DNA of 64,000 bases. Origin: Eubacterium sp. GTDB taxonomy: Bacteria; Bacillota; Clostridia; Peptostreptococcales; Anaerovoracaceae. How positions within the stretch are numbered: the first letter of the stretch is position 1; each line of letters starts with the position of its first letter. The stretch lies in the NCBI GenBank assembly GCA_017533915.1, contig JAFWHX010000017.1:1-64000 (forward strand), written 5' to 3'. Below the pieces are notes generated by a model. That model made no database searches. It was not told the DNA's origin and worked only from the letters and a program-made list of their open reading frames with translations. Positions 33,942 to 43,525 of this stretch are shown here, in pieces. The translations under genes and the position numbers were made by a program.

Positions 33942-35330
33942 TTATCTGGCCAGAAGGAAATATCTTATATAAATTATTACTGTCGCGATAACGATGACCA
34001 TAAGGGTCGCCGGGACTGCCGCCTTGCAGTATTTCTTCCAGGTTATGATATAGCCGTGTCGTGCGGCAACGGATATGCCGACTACGTTTGCAGACGCGCC
34101 GATAGGTGTCGCGCTGCCGCCGATGTCTGTTCCGATAGACAGCGCCCACGCAAGAGTCGAGAGCGGCATGCCTTCTACGTGCGCGAGCAGTTTTATTACA
34201 GGTATCATTGTCGCCGCGAACGGTATATTATCTACGAATGCGCTCGCAAAAGCTGAGATCGAGAGTACGAGCACGACTGTAATGAACGCACTGCCGCTGC
34301 TCATCTTTTCGATGGCGCCTGCTATAAGATCCAGCACTCCGGCGTTTTCAAGCCCGCCTACGACCATAAAGAGGCCGATGAAGAAATAGATCGTCTTTGA
34401 GTCTATCTTGTGGATGAGCTCGCTGGCATGCTTCCCGGCCGTTATCAGTGACGCCAGTCCGATGAACATACCGATAGTAGCGACGGTGAGATGGCTGTAC
34501 TCATGTGTTACGAGCAGGATCACCGCAGCGCCGAATATAACTGACGCTTCTATGAAGCTTTTTCTGTCCTTGATCGCATCTGAAGGCTCCGGATACTGTA
34601 TCGGAGCATCTGTGTCCTTATGTATCTTATGTGACTTCATCTTTACGAGGAGCCGCTTGTGATAGACGGTGTAGAAGAACAGCAGGACAGCGAACAGTGA
34701 AACAAGGGCGATCGGCCCTGTATTCAGTATGAAGTCGGAGAATCCGAATCTGAGTGTGGTGCCGATGATGATGTTTGGAGGGTCGCCGCACATGGTGGCT
34801 GAACCGCCGAGGTTTGCACAGAATATCTCTGCGATTATCATCGGTATCGGGTCGAATCTCAGAAGCCTTGCAAGCTCAACAGACACCGCGGCAAGGAACA
34901 TTATCACCGTGATGCTGTCGATGAACATCGCAAGAAGGCTCGACATCACCATGAAAGCGATGAAGAGCGGGATAACGCGGTAATGCAGGGCTTTCGCTAT
35001 AGTAAGACAGAGCCAGCGGAAGAAGCCGGCCATTGCCATGGCCTCGACCATGACCATCATTCCGGCGATGAAGATGATAGTAGCCCAGTTGATCCCGGTA
35101 GACTGAGCAAGCTCGCCTCGCTGATACCAGAAATCCGGATCCACGAACTCATCAAAAGCCATGATCTTCCACAGACCCTCGTAGTCTTTCAGCATCATGC
35201 CGCATACGATGATCAGCATGGCCGCACCGCAGAACAGCGACACCTGGTGCCGCTCAAAACGTTCTGACAGTATGCCTGCGAACATGAGTATGAATATACC
35301 GATAGCTGTTATCTGTGCTATTAACTGCAT
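33942..35330 (-). CDS. ArsB/NhaD (SLC13-like) ion transporter family permease
   Basis: 462 residues with about eleven membrane segments. The two hallmark re-entrant motifs are GGSATMCGDPPNIIIG and GGSATPIGASANVVGI, each near the centre of a half. The family includes sodium/proton antiporters, arsenite pumps and anion carriers; the sequence alone does not decide. No ars genes are near, which argues against an arsenic role. The next gene downstream is the cytidylate-kinase-like gene. Confidence 0.85.
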   Translation of the reverse strand: MQLIAQITAIGIFILMFAGILSERFERHQVSLFCGAAMLIIVCGMMLKDYEGLWKIMAFDEFVDPDFWYQRGELAQSTGINWATIIFIAGMMVMVEAMAMAGFFRWLCLTIAKALHYRVIPLFIAFMVMSSLLAMFIDSITVIMFLAAVSVELARLLRFDPIPMIIAEIFCANLGGSATMCGDPPNIIIGTTLRFGFSDFILNTGPIALVSLFAVLLFFYTVYHKRLLVKMKSHKIHKDTDAPIQYPEPSDAIKDRKSFIEASVIFGAAVILLVTHEYSHLTVATIGMFIGLASLITAGKHASELIHKIDSKTIYFFIGLFMVVGGLENAGVLDLIAGAIEKMSSGSAFITVVLVLSISAFASAFVDNIPFAATMIPVIKLLAHVEGMPLSTLAWALSIGTDIGGSATPIGASANVVGISVAARHGYIITWKKYCKAAVPATLMVIVIATVIIYIRYFLLAR

Positions 35331-35560
35331 TGAGTCCCCCTGAACAGAAGTATTATCGACAGTTTATGGAAGCATGATGTCGGCAGCAGTATGATATGCT
35401 CCGGTCATGCCTGATCCATAAATCACAGACTACTATTCTTTCACAAAAGCATCTTTGTGTCAAGGAAATAGAGATCCTTCTTCATTATATCAATTTGTTG
35501 GTATATTATGTAATAGGTATGTGGAATGATCCTATTATAGAGAAGAAAGGGGAAAGAGAG

Positions 35561-35947
35561 ATGGAAGAAGGTATCATCAACAGGCTGGAGCTTACGGTTA
35601 CTGAGGACAGGACTGCGCGGGCTATGGGTAGCGGTGAGCTCGATGTGTTCGCTACTCCTGCGATGATTGCTTTGATCGAGGAGACGTGCTGGAGAAGTGT
35701 AGCATACGAGCTGGACGAAGGGTGCGGAACTGTCGGGATCAGCCTGGATGTGAAACATGTCTCTGCGACTCCGGAAGGAATGAAAGTCGCCTGTGAGAGC
35801 GAGCTGACGAAGATCGACGGGAAGAAGCTTACGTTCTCTGTCAAAGTGTACGATGAGGAAGGACTGATAGGTGAGGGAACACATGAGCGCTTCATCGTCG
35901 ACAATGAGAAATTTATGAAGAAGGCGACAGCTAAGAAAAGCTGCTGA
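35561..35947 (+). CDS. FlK-like hotdog-fold thioesterase
   Basis: 128 residues from ATG 35561, preceded by AAGGGGAAAG; the upstream open frame is not used. A single hotdog domain of the fluoroacetyl-CoA thioesterase-like group. VFATPAMIALIEETCWRSV contains the Thr and Glu positions of the active site, VGISLDVKHVSATPEG carries the histidine region, and GEGTHERFIVD is the last strand. It probably hydrolyses an acyl-CoA; the natural substrate is unknown. It is a stand-alone gene with a shared terminator. Confidence 0.82.
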   Translation: MEEGIINRLELTVTEDRTARAMGSGELDVFATPAMIALIEETCWRSVAYELDEGCGTVGISLDVKHVSATPEGMKVACESELTKIDGKKLTFSVKVYDEEGLIGEGTHERFIVDNEKFMKKATAKKSC

Positions 35948-36052
35948 GAAAGACGAAATTGTGAATCCTTGATTTTTCGGCCACAAAGAAATGTTTTACC
36001 AACACATTTTGTCCTATAAGCCTCATATAAGCCATAAATGAATAACCGATAT

Positions 36053-36083
36053 AAAAAAACGCAGGCGTGGCTGCGTTTTTTTT
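36053..36083. terminator. Bidirectional terminator
   Basis: AAAAAACGCAG pairs with CTGCGTTTTTT around GCGTGG. A and T runs on both sides serve the thioesterase gene and the convergent LysR gene. Confidence 0.93.
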
Positions 36084-36105
36084 ATCAAGAATCTTGTCTG
36101 TCCGG

Positions 36106-37020
36106 CTATCCGAGGTAGTTCTTCACTTCCTGGATGAATGTTTCTCCGATGTCGCTCATGATATTATGCTTCTTGGTTATGTAGCCGATCGTCATGACGG
36201 CGTTCTTGTGGCTGCGGTCTTCTTTGAACGGTATCGCGACATAATCGCTTCCGTTAAGTTCTTCGCATATAATGCCTGAGCAGAGCGTGTATCCGTTCAG
36301 GCCGACCATCAGGTTCAGCATCGTAGCGCGGTCTGTCGCTTTGATCGTACGCGGATACTCGTTTTCTCCGAGGATCTCTTCAGCAAGATATAATGAGCTC
36401 TGTTCTCCTTGCTCGAACGAAAGGCAAGGGTAATCCTTGAGCATGCTCATGCTCAAAGCGTCTTTTCCGGCAAGAGGGTGGTTCTTCCAGAGATATACAT
36501 ATGCTCTGCAGTCGATCAGAGGTGTGAACTCGAGGTCGTTATCGCGCAGCATCTTATTTATGACTTTTCTGTTGAAGTCACTTTCGAATAAAACGCCGAT
36601 CTCACTCTTCAGCTTACCGACGTCTGCGATGACATCGCTGGTCTTGGTCTCCCGGATGGCAAAGTCAAAGTTTCTGGTGTCGTACTTCTTGACAGTCTCG
36701 ACGAACGCTTTGGTTATAAATGAATAGTGTTGTGTCGATACTGCAAACTTGCGGCGGATATTGTTCTCGCCTGTATATTTGTCTTTCAGAAGTTCATACT
36801 GCTGATAGATCTGGCGGGCAGAGACGAGGAAATCCGCGCCTTCGTTCGTCAGTTCAACTCCGCGGCTGGACCTGCGGAAGATCGTTATGCCGATCTCTTT
36901 TTCCAGGTCTTTCATCGCAAGAGTCAGAGACGGCTGTGATATGAATAAAGACTCTGCCGCCTTGTTCATAGAGCCTTTTTCGGAAATTGTCAGTGCGTAT
37001 AGTAATTGCTGCAGTGTCAT
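36106..37020 (-). CDS. LysR family transcriptional regulator
   Basis: 304 residues. The N-terminal winged helix (LYALTISEKGSMNKAAESLF, then ISQPSLTLAMKDLEKEIG) is standard; the rest is the periplasmic-binding-protein-like effector domain. It is divergent from the NhaC-type antiporter with a 351-bp shared upstream region, the usual arrangement for a LysR regulator and its target. The effector is unknown; sodium, pH or a nutrient are possible. Confidence 0.92.
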   Translation of the reverse strand: MTLQQLLYALTISEKGSMNKAAESLFISQPSLTLAMKDLEKEIGITIFRRSSRGVELTNEGADFLVSARQIYQQYELLKDKYTGENNIRRKFAVSTQHYSFITKAFVETVKKYDTRNFDFAIRETKTSDVIADVGKLKSEIGVLFESDFNRKVINKMLRDNDLEFTPLIDCRAYVYLWKNHPLAGKDALSMSMLKDYPCLSFEQGEQSSLYLAEEILGENEYPRTIKATDRATMLNLMVGLNGYTLCSGIICEELNGSDYVAIPFKEDRSHKNAVMTIGYITKKHNIMSDIGETFIQEVKNYLG

Positions 37021-37073
37021 GAATGTCTCTCCTTTACTGGTACGTTTGCAACAGAATGATTGTCAACGTATTT

Positions 37074-37102
37074 ATGATATAATGGTTACAATATGTTGTC
37101 AA
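37074..37102 (-). promoter_or_regulatory. Promoter of the LysR gene
   Basis: On the minus strand TTGACA (37102-37097), 17 bp, TATCAT (37079-37074). A second TTGTCAACGTAT-like copy at 37060-37072 makes a direct repeat over the promoter, a possible binding site for autoregulation. Confidence 0.7.
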
Positions 37103-37295
37103 TGTATCATAAGACGTTTTTTTGCTATTAGATGTTTTTATTGCCTGGGTCCGAGTGCTGAAGTTGTTTAAAATACGCTGGAATAAGATTTTGATGTACA
37201 ATATTACAAAAACGTCGATTTATATCGAATTCAGATTCTATTGAACGTGATCGCTATTTGACGGTGTTTTTTAGATTTTATAAGAACTATAGGGT

Positions 37296-37324
37296 TTGAC
37301 AAGGCGATGGCGGTAGTGTAAAAT
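37296..37324 (+). promoter_or_regulatory. Promoter of the NhaC-type antiporter gene
   Basis: TTGACA (37296-37301), 17 bp, TAAAAT (37319-37324), about 48 nt before the start codon. The region 37103-37295 between the divergent promoters holds AT-rich DNA in which a LysR site would be expected. Confidence 0.75.
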
Positions 37325-37371
37325 TATTCATAACTATTAATTAAAATAAAAAGTTCAGAAGGAGTCTTTTT

Positions 37372-39033
37372 ATGAGTAAGAAATCGAGTTTCATAATGCC
37401 TACGATCGGTAAGAATCCGCAAAGCCTGATCGCTTTGGCCGTCGTTATCGCTATCATCGTAGCAGCTAAGTTTATTACGACACCGGAAAGTGTGCAGCAG
37501 TCTGCCTGGTCGCTGCTTCCTGCAGTCATCGCTATCTCACTGGCGCTGATCACAAAAGAAGTATACAGTTCGCTGTTTGCCGGAATCATCGCAGGAGGGC
37601 TGCTATACAGCGGATTTGCTTTTGAAGGAACTATTAATCACATATTCCAGGCAATGGTCGGCTACACTGATGAGAATGATGCATTCGTAAGCGGTACACT
37701 GACTGACTCATATAATATGGGTATTCTGATATTCCTCGTTGTCCTCGGAGCTATGGTAGCACTGATGAACAAGGCAGGCGGTTCTGCTGCTTTCGGTAAA
37801 TGGGCTTCTGAACATATCAAGACAAAAGCCGGCGCAGAACTGGCGACGATCGTGCTTGGCTGCCTGATCTTCGTAGATGACTATTTCAACTGTCTGACAG
37901 TAGGAAGTGTCATGCGTCCTGTGACAGATAAATTCAAGGTATCAAGAGCCAAGCTCGCATATCTGATCGACGCGACAGCGGCACCTGTATGCATCATAGC
38001 GCCGATCTCCTCATGGGCTGCTGCGGTGTCAGGCTTTGTTGAGGGAGAGAACGGACTTGCTCTGTTCATCAAAGCCATCCCGTATAACTTTTACGCGCTG
38101 TTTACAATTGCTATGATGGTATTCATCGTAGTGATGAAGATCGACTATGGCCCGATGGCTCTTAATGAGGAAAATGCTGAGAAAGGCGATCTTATGACCG
38201 TTAAAGACGTTAACCTCAAGGAAGAAAAGTCTGATCCAAATGCGAAGGGAACAGTACTTGATCTGGTGCTCCCTGTAGTATCACTCGTTATCTGCTGCGT
38301 GATCGGAATGATCTGGACCGGCGGATTCTTTGGAGAAGACGGCGGGAACTTCATCGATGCATTCTCAAACAGTGATGCGTCGGTCGGACTTGCTGTAGGC
38401 TCATTCTTCGGACTGGCAATCACGCTCGTGCTCTATCTTGTGAGAAGGATCCTTTCGTTTGAAGAATTCATGAACTGCATTCCTGAAGGATTCAAAGCCA
38501 TGGTACCTGCTATCATGGTACTGACATTTGCATGGACCCTTAAAGCTATGACAGACAGCCTTGGCGCAAAAGACTTTGTCGCCGGCATCATTCAGAACAA
38601 TGCAGCCGGGTTTGCCTGGGCTCTTCCGGCTATAATATTCCTGATCGGCTGCTTCCTCGCATTCGCTACAGGTACTTCATGGGGAACATTCGGTATCCTC
38701 ATTCCTATCGTTGTAAGCGCATTCCAGGCAACAGATCCGCAGCTCATGCTCGTCGCTATCTCAGCCTGCATGGCTGGCGCTGTATGCGGCGATCACTGCT
38801 CACCGATCTCAGATACGACCATCATGGCGTCTGCAGGAGCTGTCTGCAACCATGTCAATCACGTTTCCACGCAGCTTCCGTACGCTGTTACAGTCGCAGC
38901 TGTTTCTGCCGTGACATATCTCGTTGCGGGACTTACAAAGAACTGGATAATATCACTTCCTGTGGGACTCGTTATCCTTGCTGTCACACTTATGGCGTTG
39001 AAAGGAAAGTCATTCAGTAAAAAGGAAGCATAG
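37372..39033 (+). CDS. NhaC family Na+/H+ antiporter
   Basis: 553 residues with about twelve membrane segments. Family features include LGCLIFVDDYFNCLTVGSVM, ATAAPVCIIAPISSWAAAVSG, the FATGTSWGTFGILIPIV segment and AVCGDHCSPISDTTIMASAG. NhaC-type proteins exchange sodium for protons; some relatives carry amino acids or dicarboxylates. GAAGGAG precedes the ATG. The divergent LysR gene is its probable regulator. Confidence 0.88.
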   Translation: MSKKSSFIMPTIGKNPQSLIALAVVIAIIVAAKFITTPESVQQSAWSLLPAVIAISLALITKEVYSSLFAGIIAGGLLYSGFAFEGTINHIFQAMVGYTDENDAFVSGTLTDSYNMGILIFLVVLGAMVALMNKAGGSAAFGKWASEHIKTKAGAELATIVLGCLIFVDDYFNCLTVGSVMRPVTDKFKVSRAKLAYLIDATAAPVCIIAPISSWAAAVSGFVEGENGLALFIKAIPYNFYALFTIAMMVFIVVMKIDYGPMALNEENAEKGDLMTVKDVNLKEEKSDPNAKGTVLDLVLPVVSLVICCVIGMIWTGGFFGEDGGNFIDAFSNSDASVGLAVGSFFGLAITLVLYLVRRILSFEEFMNCIPEGFKAMVPAIMVLTFAWTLKAMTDSLGAKDFVAGIIQNNAAGFAWALPAIIFLIGCFLAFATGTSWGTFGILIPIVVSAFQATDPQLMLVAISACMAGAVCGDHCSPISDTTIMASAGAVCNHVNHVSTQLPYAVTVAAVSAVTYLVAGLTKNWIISLPVGLVILAVTLMALKGKSFSKKEA

Positions 39034-39075
39034 TCAAAATACATTCGTAGTATATATGACCTGATGCATAAAAAT

Positions 39076-39127
39076 AAGGCTGCTGCACAAAGTACCGGAA
39101 CAGGCACTTAGGGCAGCAGCCTTTTAT
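39076..39127 (+). terminator. Terminator after the NhaC-type gene
   Basis: AAGGCTGCTGC (39076-39086) pairs with GCAGCAGCCTT (39113-39123), followed by TTAT. The loop is 26 nt long. Confidence 0.8.
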
Positions 39128-39271
39128 CTTGCTCATCGTTCTTTATTTGAATTGCATTAAGGTTCAGCGTTCTATCAAAACTATCACAAATGTATTCACA
39201 GCAGTGGGGCAGAACCGGGTCTGAAAGTGGGTGAGCAGATATGTGTAAAAGCGGGCGGAATGTTATGGTAC

Positions 39272-39300
39272 TTGTAAATTGGGCAGTTTGACAGTATAAT
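39272..39300 (+). promoter_or_regulatory. Promoter upstream of the DUF1858 gene and eno
   Basis: TTGTAA (39272-39277), 17 bp, TATAAT (39295-39300). The rest of the 39128-39271 gap shows nothing I can name. Confidence 0.65.
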
Positions 39301-39358
39301 AAGTACTGGAGTTTTATATAGTCTGTGTTTGTTGCTTTTTCTGCATGGTGTAAATGAA

Positions 39359-39571
39359 ATGGAACGTATTACTGCTGATATGAAAACGGCTGAAGTGTTT
39401 GAGAGATATCCTGAGGCTGCTTCTGTTCTGGAGGAATACGGAATGCTTTGCAGCGGCTGCTTCTGTGCTGAGGCTGAGACGCTCGGAGAGGCATGCGCGG
39501 TGCACTGTATGGATACAGACGCAGTTATAGAACTGCTTAATTCTGTCATTGCAAAGGGCAGCTCAGTATGA
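39359..39571 (+). CDS. DUF1858 domain protein
   Basis: 70 residues from ATG 39359. The pattern ITADMKTAEVFERYPEAASV, then LEEYGMLCSGC, matches the DUF1858 family, whose members carry a CxxC-type redox or metal motif and often sit near hybrid-cluster or iron-sulfur proteins. Here CSGCFC plus a later GEAC gives four closely placed cysteines. The ribosome binding site is weak. It precedes eno by 60 bp and may share its transcript. Role unknown. Confidence 0.75.
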   Translation: MERITADMKTAEVFERYPEAASVLEEYGMLCSGCFCAEAETLGEACAVHCMDTDAVIELLNSVIAKGSSV

Positions 39572-39619
39572 GAAGCCCGATGACTGGATATGATACGATT
39601 GATATTGGTGATCAGATAG

Positions 39620-40915
<1,296 letters not shown>

Positions 40916-40925
40916 TCTGAAAGAG

Positions 40926-40989
40926 ATCACACAGGTCCTGCGGCGCGGCAGATTGTAGAATGTTGCTACATGGCGCCGCAGCCAGTGAT
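40926..40989 (+). promoter_or_regulatory. Large hairpin between eno and thrS
   Basis: CTGCGGCGC (40938-40946) pairs with GCGCCGCAG (40973-40981), with outer ATCAC/GTGAT and inner TGTAG/CTACA stems. No T-run follows. It may end eno transcripts with help or act in the thrS leader; it is not a T-box. Confidence 0.6.
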
Positions 40990-41062
40990 TTCTGATTAAT
41001 AGTTTAATTTAGTGAAAAAACAGCCCGGCCCGGTTGGCCGGATGGCTGGATTGGAGAACATT

Positions 41063-42967
41063 ATGGAAAGAGAAGAATATTTACAGGTCTACAGACATTC
41101 GCTGGCGCATGTGCTCGCGAAAGCCGTTATCGAGATCTATGGGAAGGAAAACGTTCAGTACGCGATAGGACCGCAGATCTCTGACGGATTCTACTATGAT
41201 TTCACGCTGCCGGAAGCAGTCACCAAGGATGACTACGACAAGATCGAGCAGAAGATGCGTGAGATCCTGAAGAGAAAAGAAGACTGGACGCGCAAAGAGG
41301 TATCCAAAGCTGAGGCGCTGGAGATCTTCAAGGACCAGAAATTCAAGACAGAACTCATTCAGGATCTTCCGGATGACGAGACGATCACTACGTACACTAC
41401 AGGTGACGACTATATCGATCTGTGCAGGGGCCCGCACGTCGACAACTCACAGGAGCTCCTCGGAGCGGCGTTCAAGATCAAATCCGTGTCCGGCGCTTAC
41501 TGGCGCGGCGACGAGAAGCGCGGCATCATGATGCAGCGTATCTACGTCTATGCATATCCTGACAAGCAGCAGCTCAAGGAGCATCTCAAGATGATCCAGG
41601 AAGCGATGGAGCGCGACCACAAGAAGCTTGGCAAAGAGCTCGACCTGTTTATGTTCGATGAGACCGCCCCAGGAATGCCTTACTGGCTGCCAAGAGGGTG
41701 GAAGATGTTCAATGCTCTTCTCGACTACTGGAGATCAGTACACGAAGAGCACGGATATCAGGAGATCTCAGCGCCTGTTATCAATAACAAGAAGCTCTGG
41801 CTCACCAGCGGCCACTGGGCTCATTATCATGAGAACATGTTCATCGTCCCTGAGGATTACGACGGTGAGAAAGCGGATTATAATCCTGAGAGCGACGCAT
41901 CTGTTTATGCGGCAAAGCCTATGAACTGCCCGAACGCGATCATGGTCTATAAGCGCGATCTGCACAGCTACAGAGATCTTCCGCTTAGATACAATGAGAC
42001 AGACGTCATCCACAGAAAAGAGAAGTCAGGTGAGCTGAACGGACTGTTCAGAGTCCAGATGTTCCGTCAGGATGACTCTCACAACTTCATCAGAGAAGAT
42101 CAGATCAAAGATGAGATCGCGGACATCATGGAGATCACGGATGAGCTTTACGGCACATTCGGACTCAAGTCCAAGGCTGAGCTCTCCACCCGTCCGGACG
42201 ACTACATGGGAGATATCGAGGTATGGAACAAAGCCGAAGCAGAGCTGAAAGAGATCCTGGCAGATAAATACGGCGAGGGTAAATTCGAGATCAACGAAGG
42301 CGACGGCGCTTTCTACGGTCCTAAGATCGACCTTTCTATGGAAGACTGTCTCGGAAGAGAGTGGCAGCTCGGAACGATCCAGCTCGACTTCCAGCTCCCT
42401 CTGAACTTCGGCCTGAAGTATACGGATAAAGACGGACAGCCGAAGCAGCCGGTACTGGTACATAGAGCGATATTCGGATCATTCGAGAGGTTCATAGGGA
42501 TCCTGATCGAGAACTTCAAGGGAACGTTCCCGTTCTGGATGTCACCGATGCAGGTCGGCATCGTACCGATCAGGGAGCAGCATAATGATTATGCGGCAAA
42601 GGTAGCGAAGGCTCTCCGCAAGTATCACATCAGGTGTGAGGCAGACTTCTCTGAGAAGAACATGAAGGAGAAGATCAAAAACTACAAGCACTATAAAGAT
42701 CCGTATATCATCGTTCTCGGAGATCAGGAAGCTGAGCACAGATCAGTCTCCATCAACATCCGCGGAACGAACAAGCAGATCCACGACGTACCGCTCGAAG
42801 ACTTCATCAGGATGTGCATGCAGATGAACAAGGACAGAAGACTCGACCTTATCGACGAATATGAGCCTCCTGTGAAAAAGGAAACAGTAGATTATCCGGA
42901 GCCGCCTGCAGCAGCAGACAAAACAGAAAAAGCGCCGGAAGTAGCGCCGGCTGAAGACGATGAATAA
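41063..42967 (+). CDS. thrS: Threonyl-tRNA synthetase without TGS domain
   Basis: 634 residues from ATG 41063, which follows GGAG by about six bases. The protein begins almost directly with the editing domain (HSLAHVLAKAV near residue 12, later DLCRGPH), so the N-terminal TGS domain of about 60 residues found in most bacterial ThrRS is missing. The class II core is intact: motif 2 FRVQMFRQDDSHNF, motif 3 LVHRAIFGSFERFIGILIE, then the anticodon-binding domain (VGIVPIREQHNDYA). A 35-residue Pro/Glu/Lys-rich tail is added at the C-terminus. In this window it has no T-box leader. Confidence 0.95.
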   Translation: MEREEYLQVYRHSLAHVLAKAVIEIYGKENVQYAIGPQISDGFYYDFTLPEAVTKDDYDKIEQKMREILKRKEDWTRKEVSKAEALEIFKDQKFKTELIQDLPDDETITTYTTGDDYIDLCRGPHVDNSQELLGAAFKIKSVSGAYWRGDEKRGIMMQRIYVYAYPDKQQLKEHLKMIQEAMERDHKKLGKELDLFMFDETAPGMPYWLPRGWKMFNALLDYWRSVHEEHGYQEISAPVINNKKLWLTSGHWAHYHENMFIVPEDYDGEKADYNPESDASVYAAKPMNCPNAIMVYKRDLHSYRDLPLRYNETDVIHRKEKSGELNGLFRVQMFRQDDSHNFIREDQIKDEIADIMEITDELYGTFGLKSKAELSTRPDDYMGDIEVWNKAEAELKEILADKYGEGKFEINEGDGAFYGPKIDLSMEDCLGREWQLGTIQLDFQLPLNFGLKYTDKDGQPKQPVLVHRAIFGSFERFIGILIENFKGTFPFWMSPMQVGIVPIREQHNDYAAKVAKALRKYHIRCEADFSEKNMKEKIKNYKHYKDPYIIVLGDQEAEHRSVSINIRGTNKQIHDVPLEDFIRMCMQMNKDRRLDLIDEYEPPVKKETVDYPEPPAAADKTEKAPEVAPAEDDE

Positions 42968-42984
42968 TAAGGGGAGTTGACTGT

Positions 42985-43308
42985 ATGAATAATTGGATGC
43001 TTTTTGCATTACTTACGATAGTTGTGCTGGTAAACGTCTATTTTACCTACAGAAGGGCAGAGGGTGTGGACAGCACGGGACGTAAGCTCCTCGCTGCGAG
43101 CCAGCTCCTTTATCTGGTGTTCATAGCTTTTGTTTTCGGTCTGGGCAAGGTTCTGGGCATGATGGGAATCGCCGACAAGCTCCAGAGCGGCGGTGCTTCT
43201 ATGCCTGTGTTCATCGGGAGCATAGTCGTAGTAGGGGTAGTTCTGTTCGGATTCCTGTATCTGAAGAAAAAGCTTGAGAACAGGATAAGAGAAGAGCACG
43301 CTGAGTAA
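42985..43308 (+). CDS. Small membrane protein of unknown function
   Basis: 107 residues with three predicted membrane helices (about 5-21, 36-56, 72-92) and a basic-acidic C-terminus (KKKLENRIREEHAE). No known family recognised. AAGGGGAG lies eight bases upstream, and the gap from thrS is 17 bp, so it is likely co-transcribed with thrS. Confidence 0.75.
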   Translation: MNNWMLFALLTIVVLVNVYFTYRRAEGVDSTGRKLLAASQLLYLVFIAFVFGLGKVLGMMGIADKLQSGGASMPVFIGSIVVVGVVLFGFLYLKKKLENRIREEHAE

Positions 43309-43320
43309 AACGGTTTATCT

Positions 43321-43414
43321 GGATGATGAGATCATCATCCCGGGCGTATAGTTCAGCGCGGATAAATGATTATTGAAAGCGTCTGGCGGGTAAATTATAC
43401 CTGTCAGGCGCTTC
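43321..43414 (+). promoter_or_regulatory. Two hairpins upstream of copA
   Basis: GGATGATGA-GA-TCATCATCC (43321-43340) is a perfect stem. A second, longer one runs from 43375 to 43414 (GAAAGCGTCTGGCGGGTA against TACCTGTCAGGCGCTTC, with G-U pairs and one bulge) around AATTA. Neither has a T-run. They may end thrS-operon transcripts or control copA. Confidence 0.55.
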
Positions 43415-43525
43415 ATATATATGATTCGCAGGTATAAATGAAAAGGTATCAGCCGGATGACGCAATTGAAAGGATCAGATCCGGTCTGGCGAGATACCTT
43501 TAATGGCAGAATAAAGGTCGGAATC

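Noticed and set aside
40926..40989. T-box riboswitch for thrS
   Set aside because: The region is too short and lacks the T-box sequence and specifier loop.
43375..43414. CsoR or CopY operator before copA
   Set aside because: GGTA...TACC has the opposite orientation to CsoR sites and there is no TACANNTGTA box. I keep it only as a hairpin.
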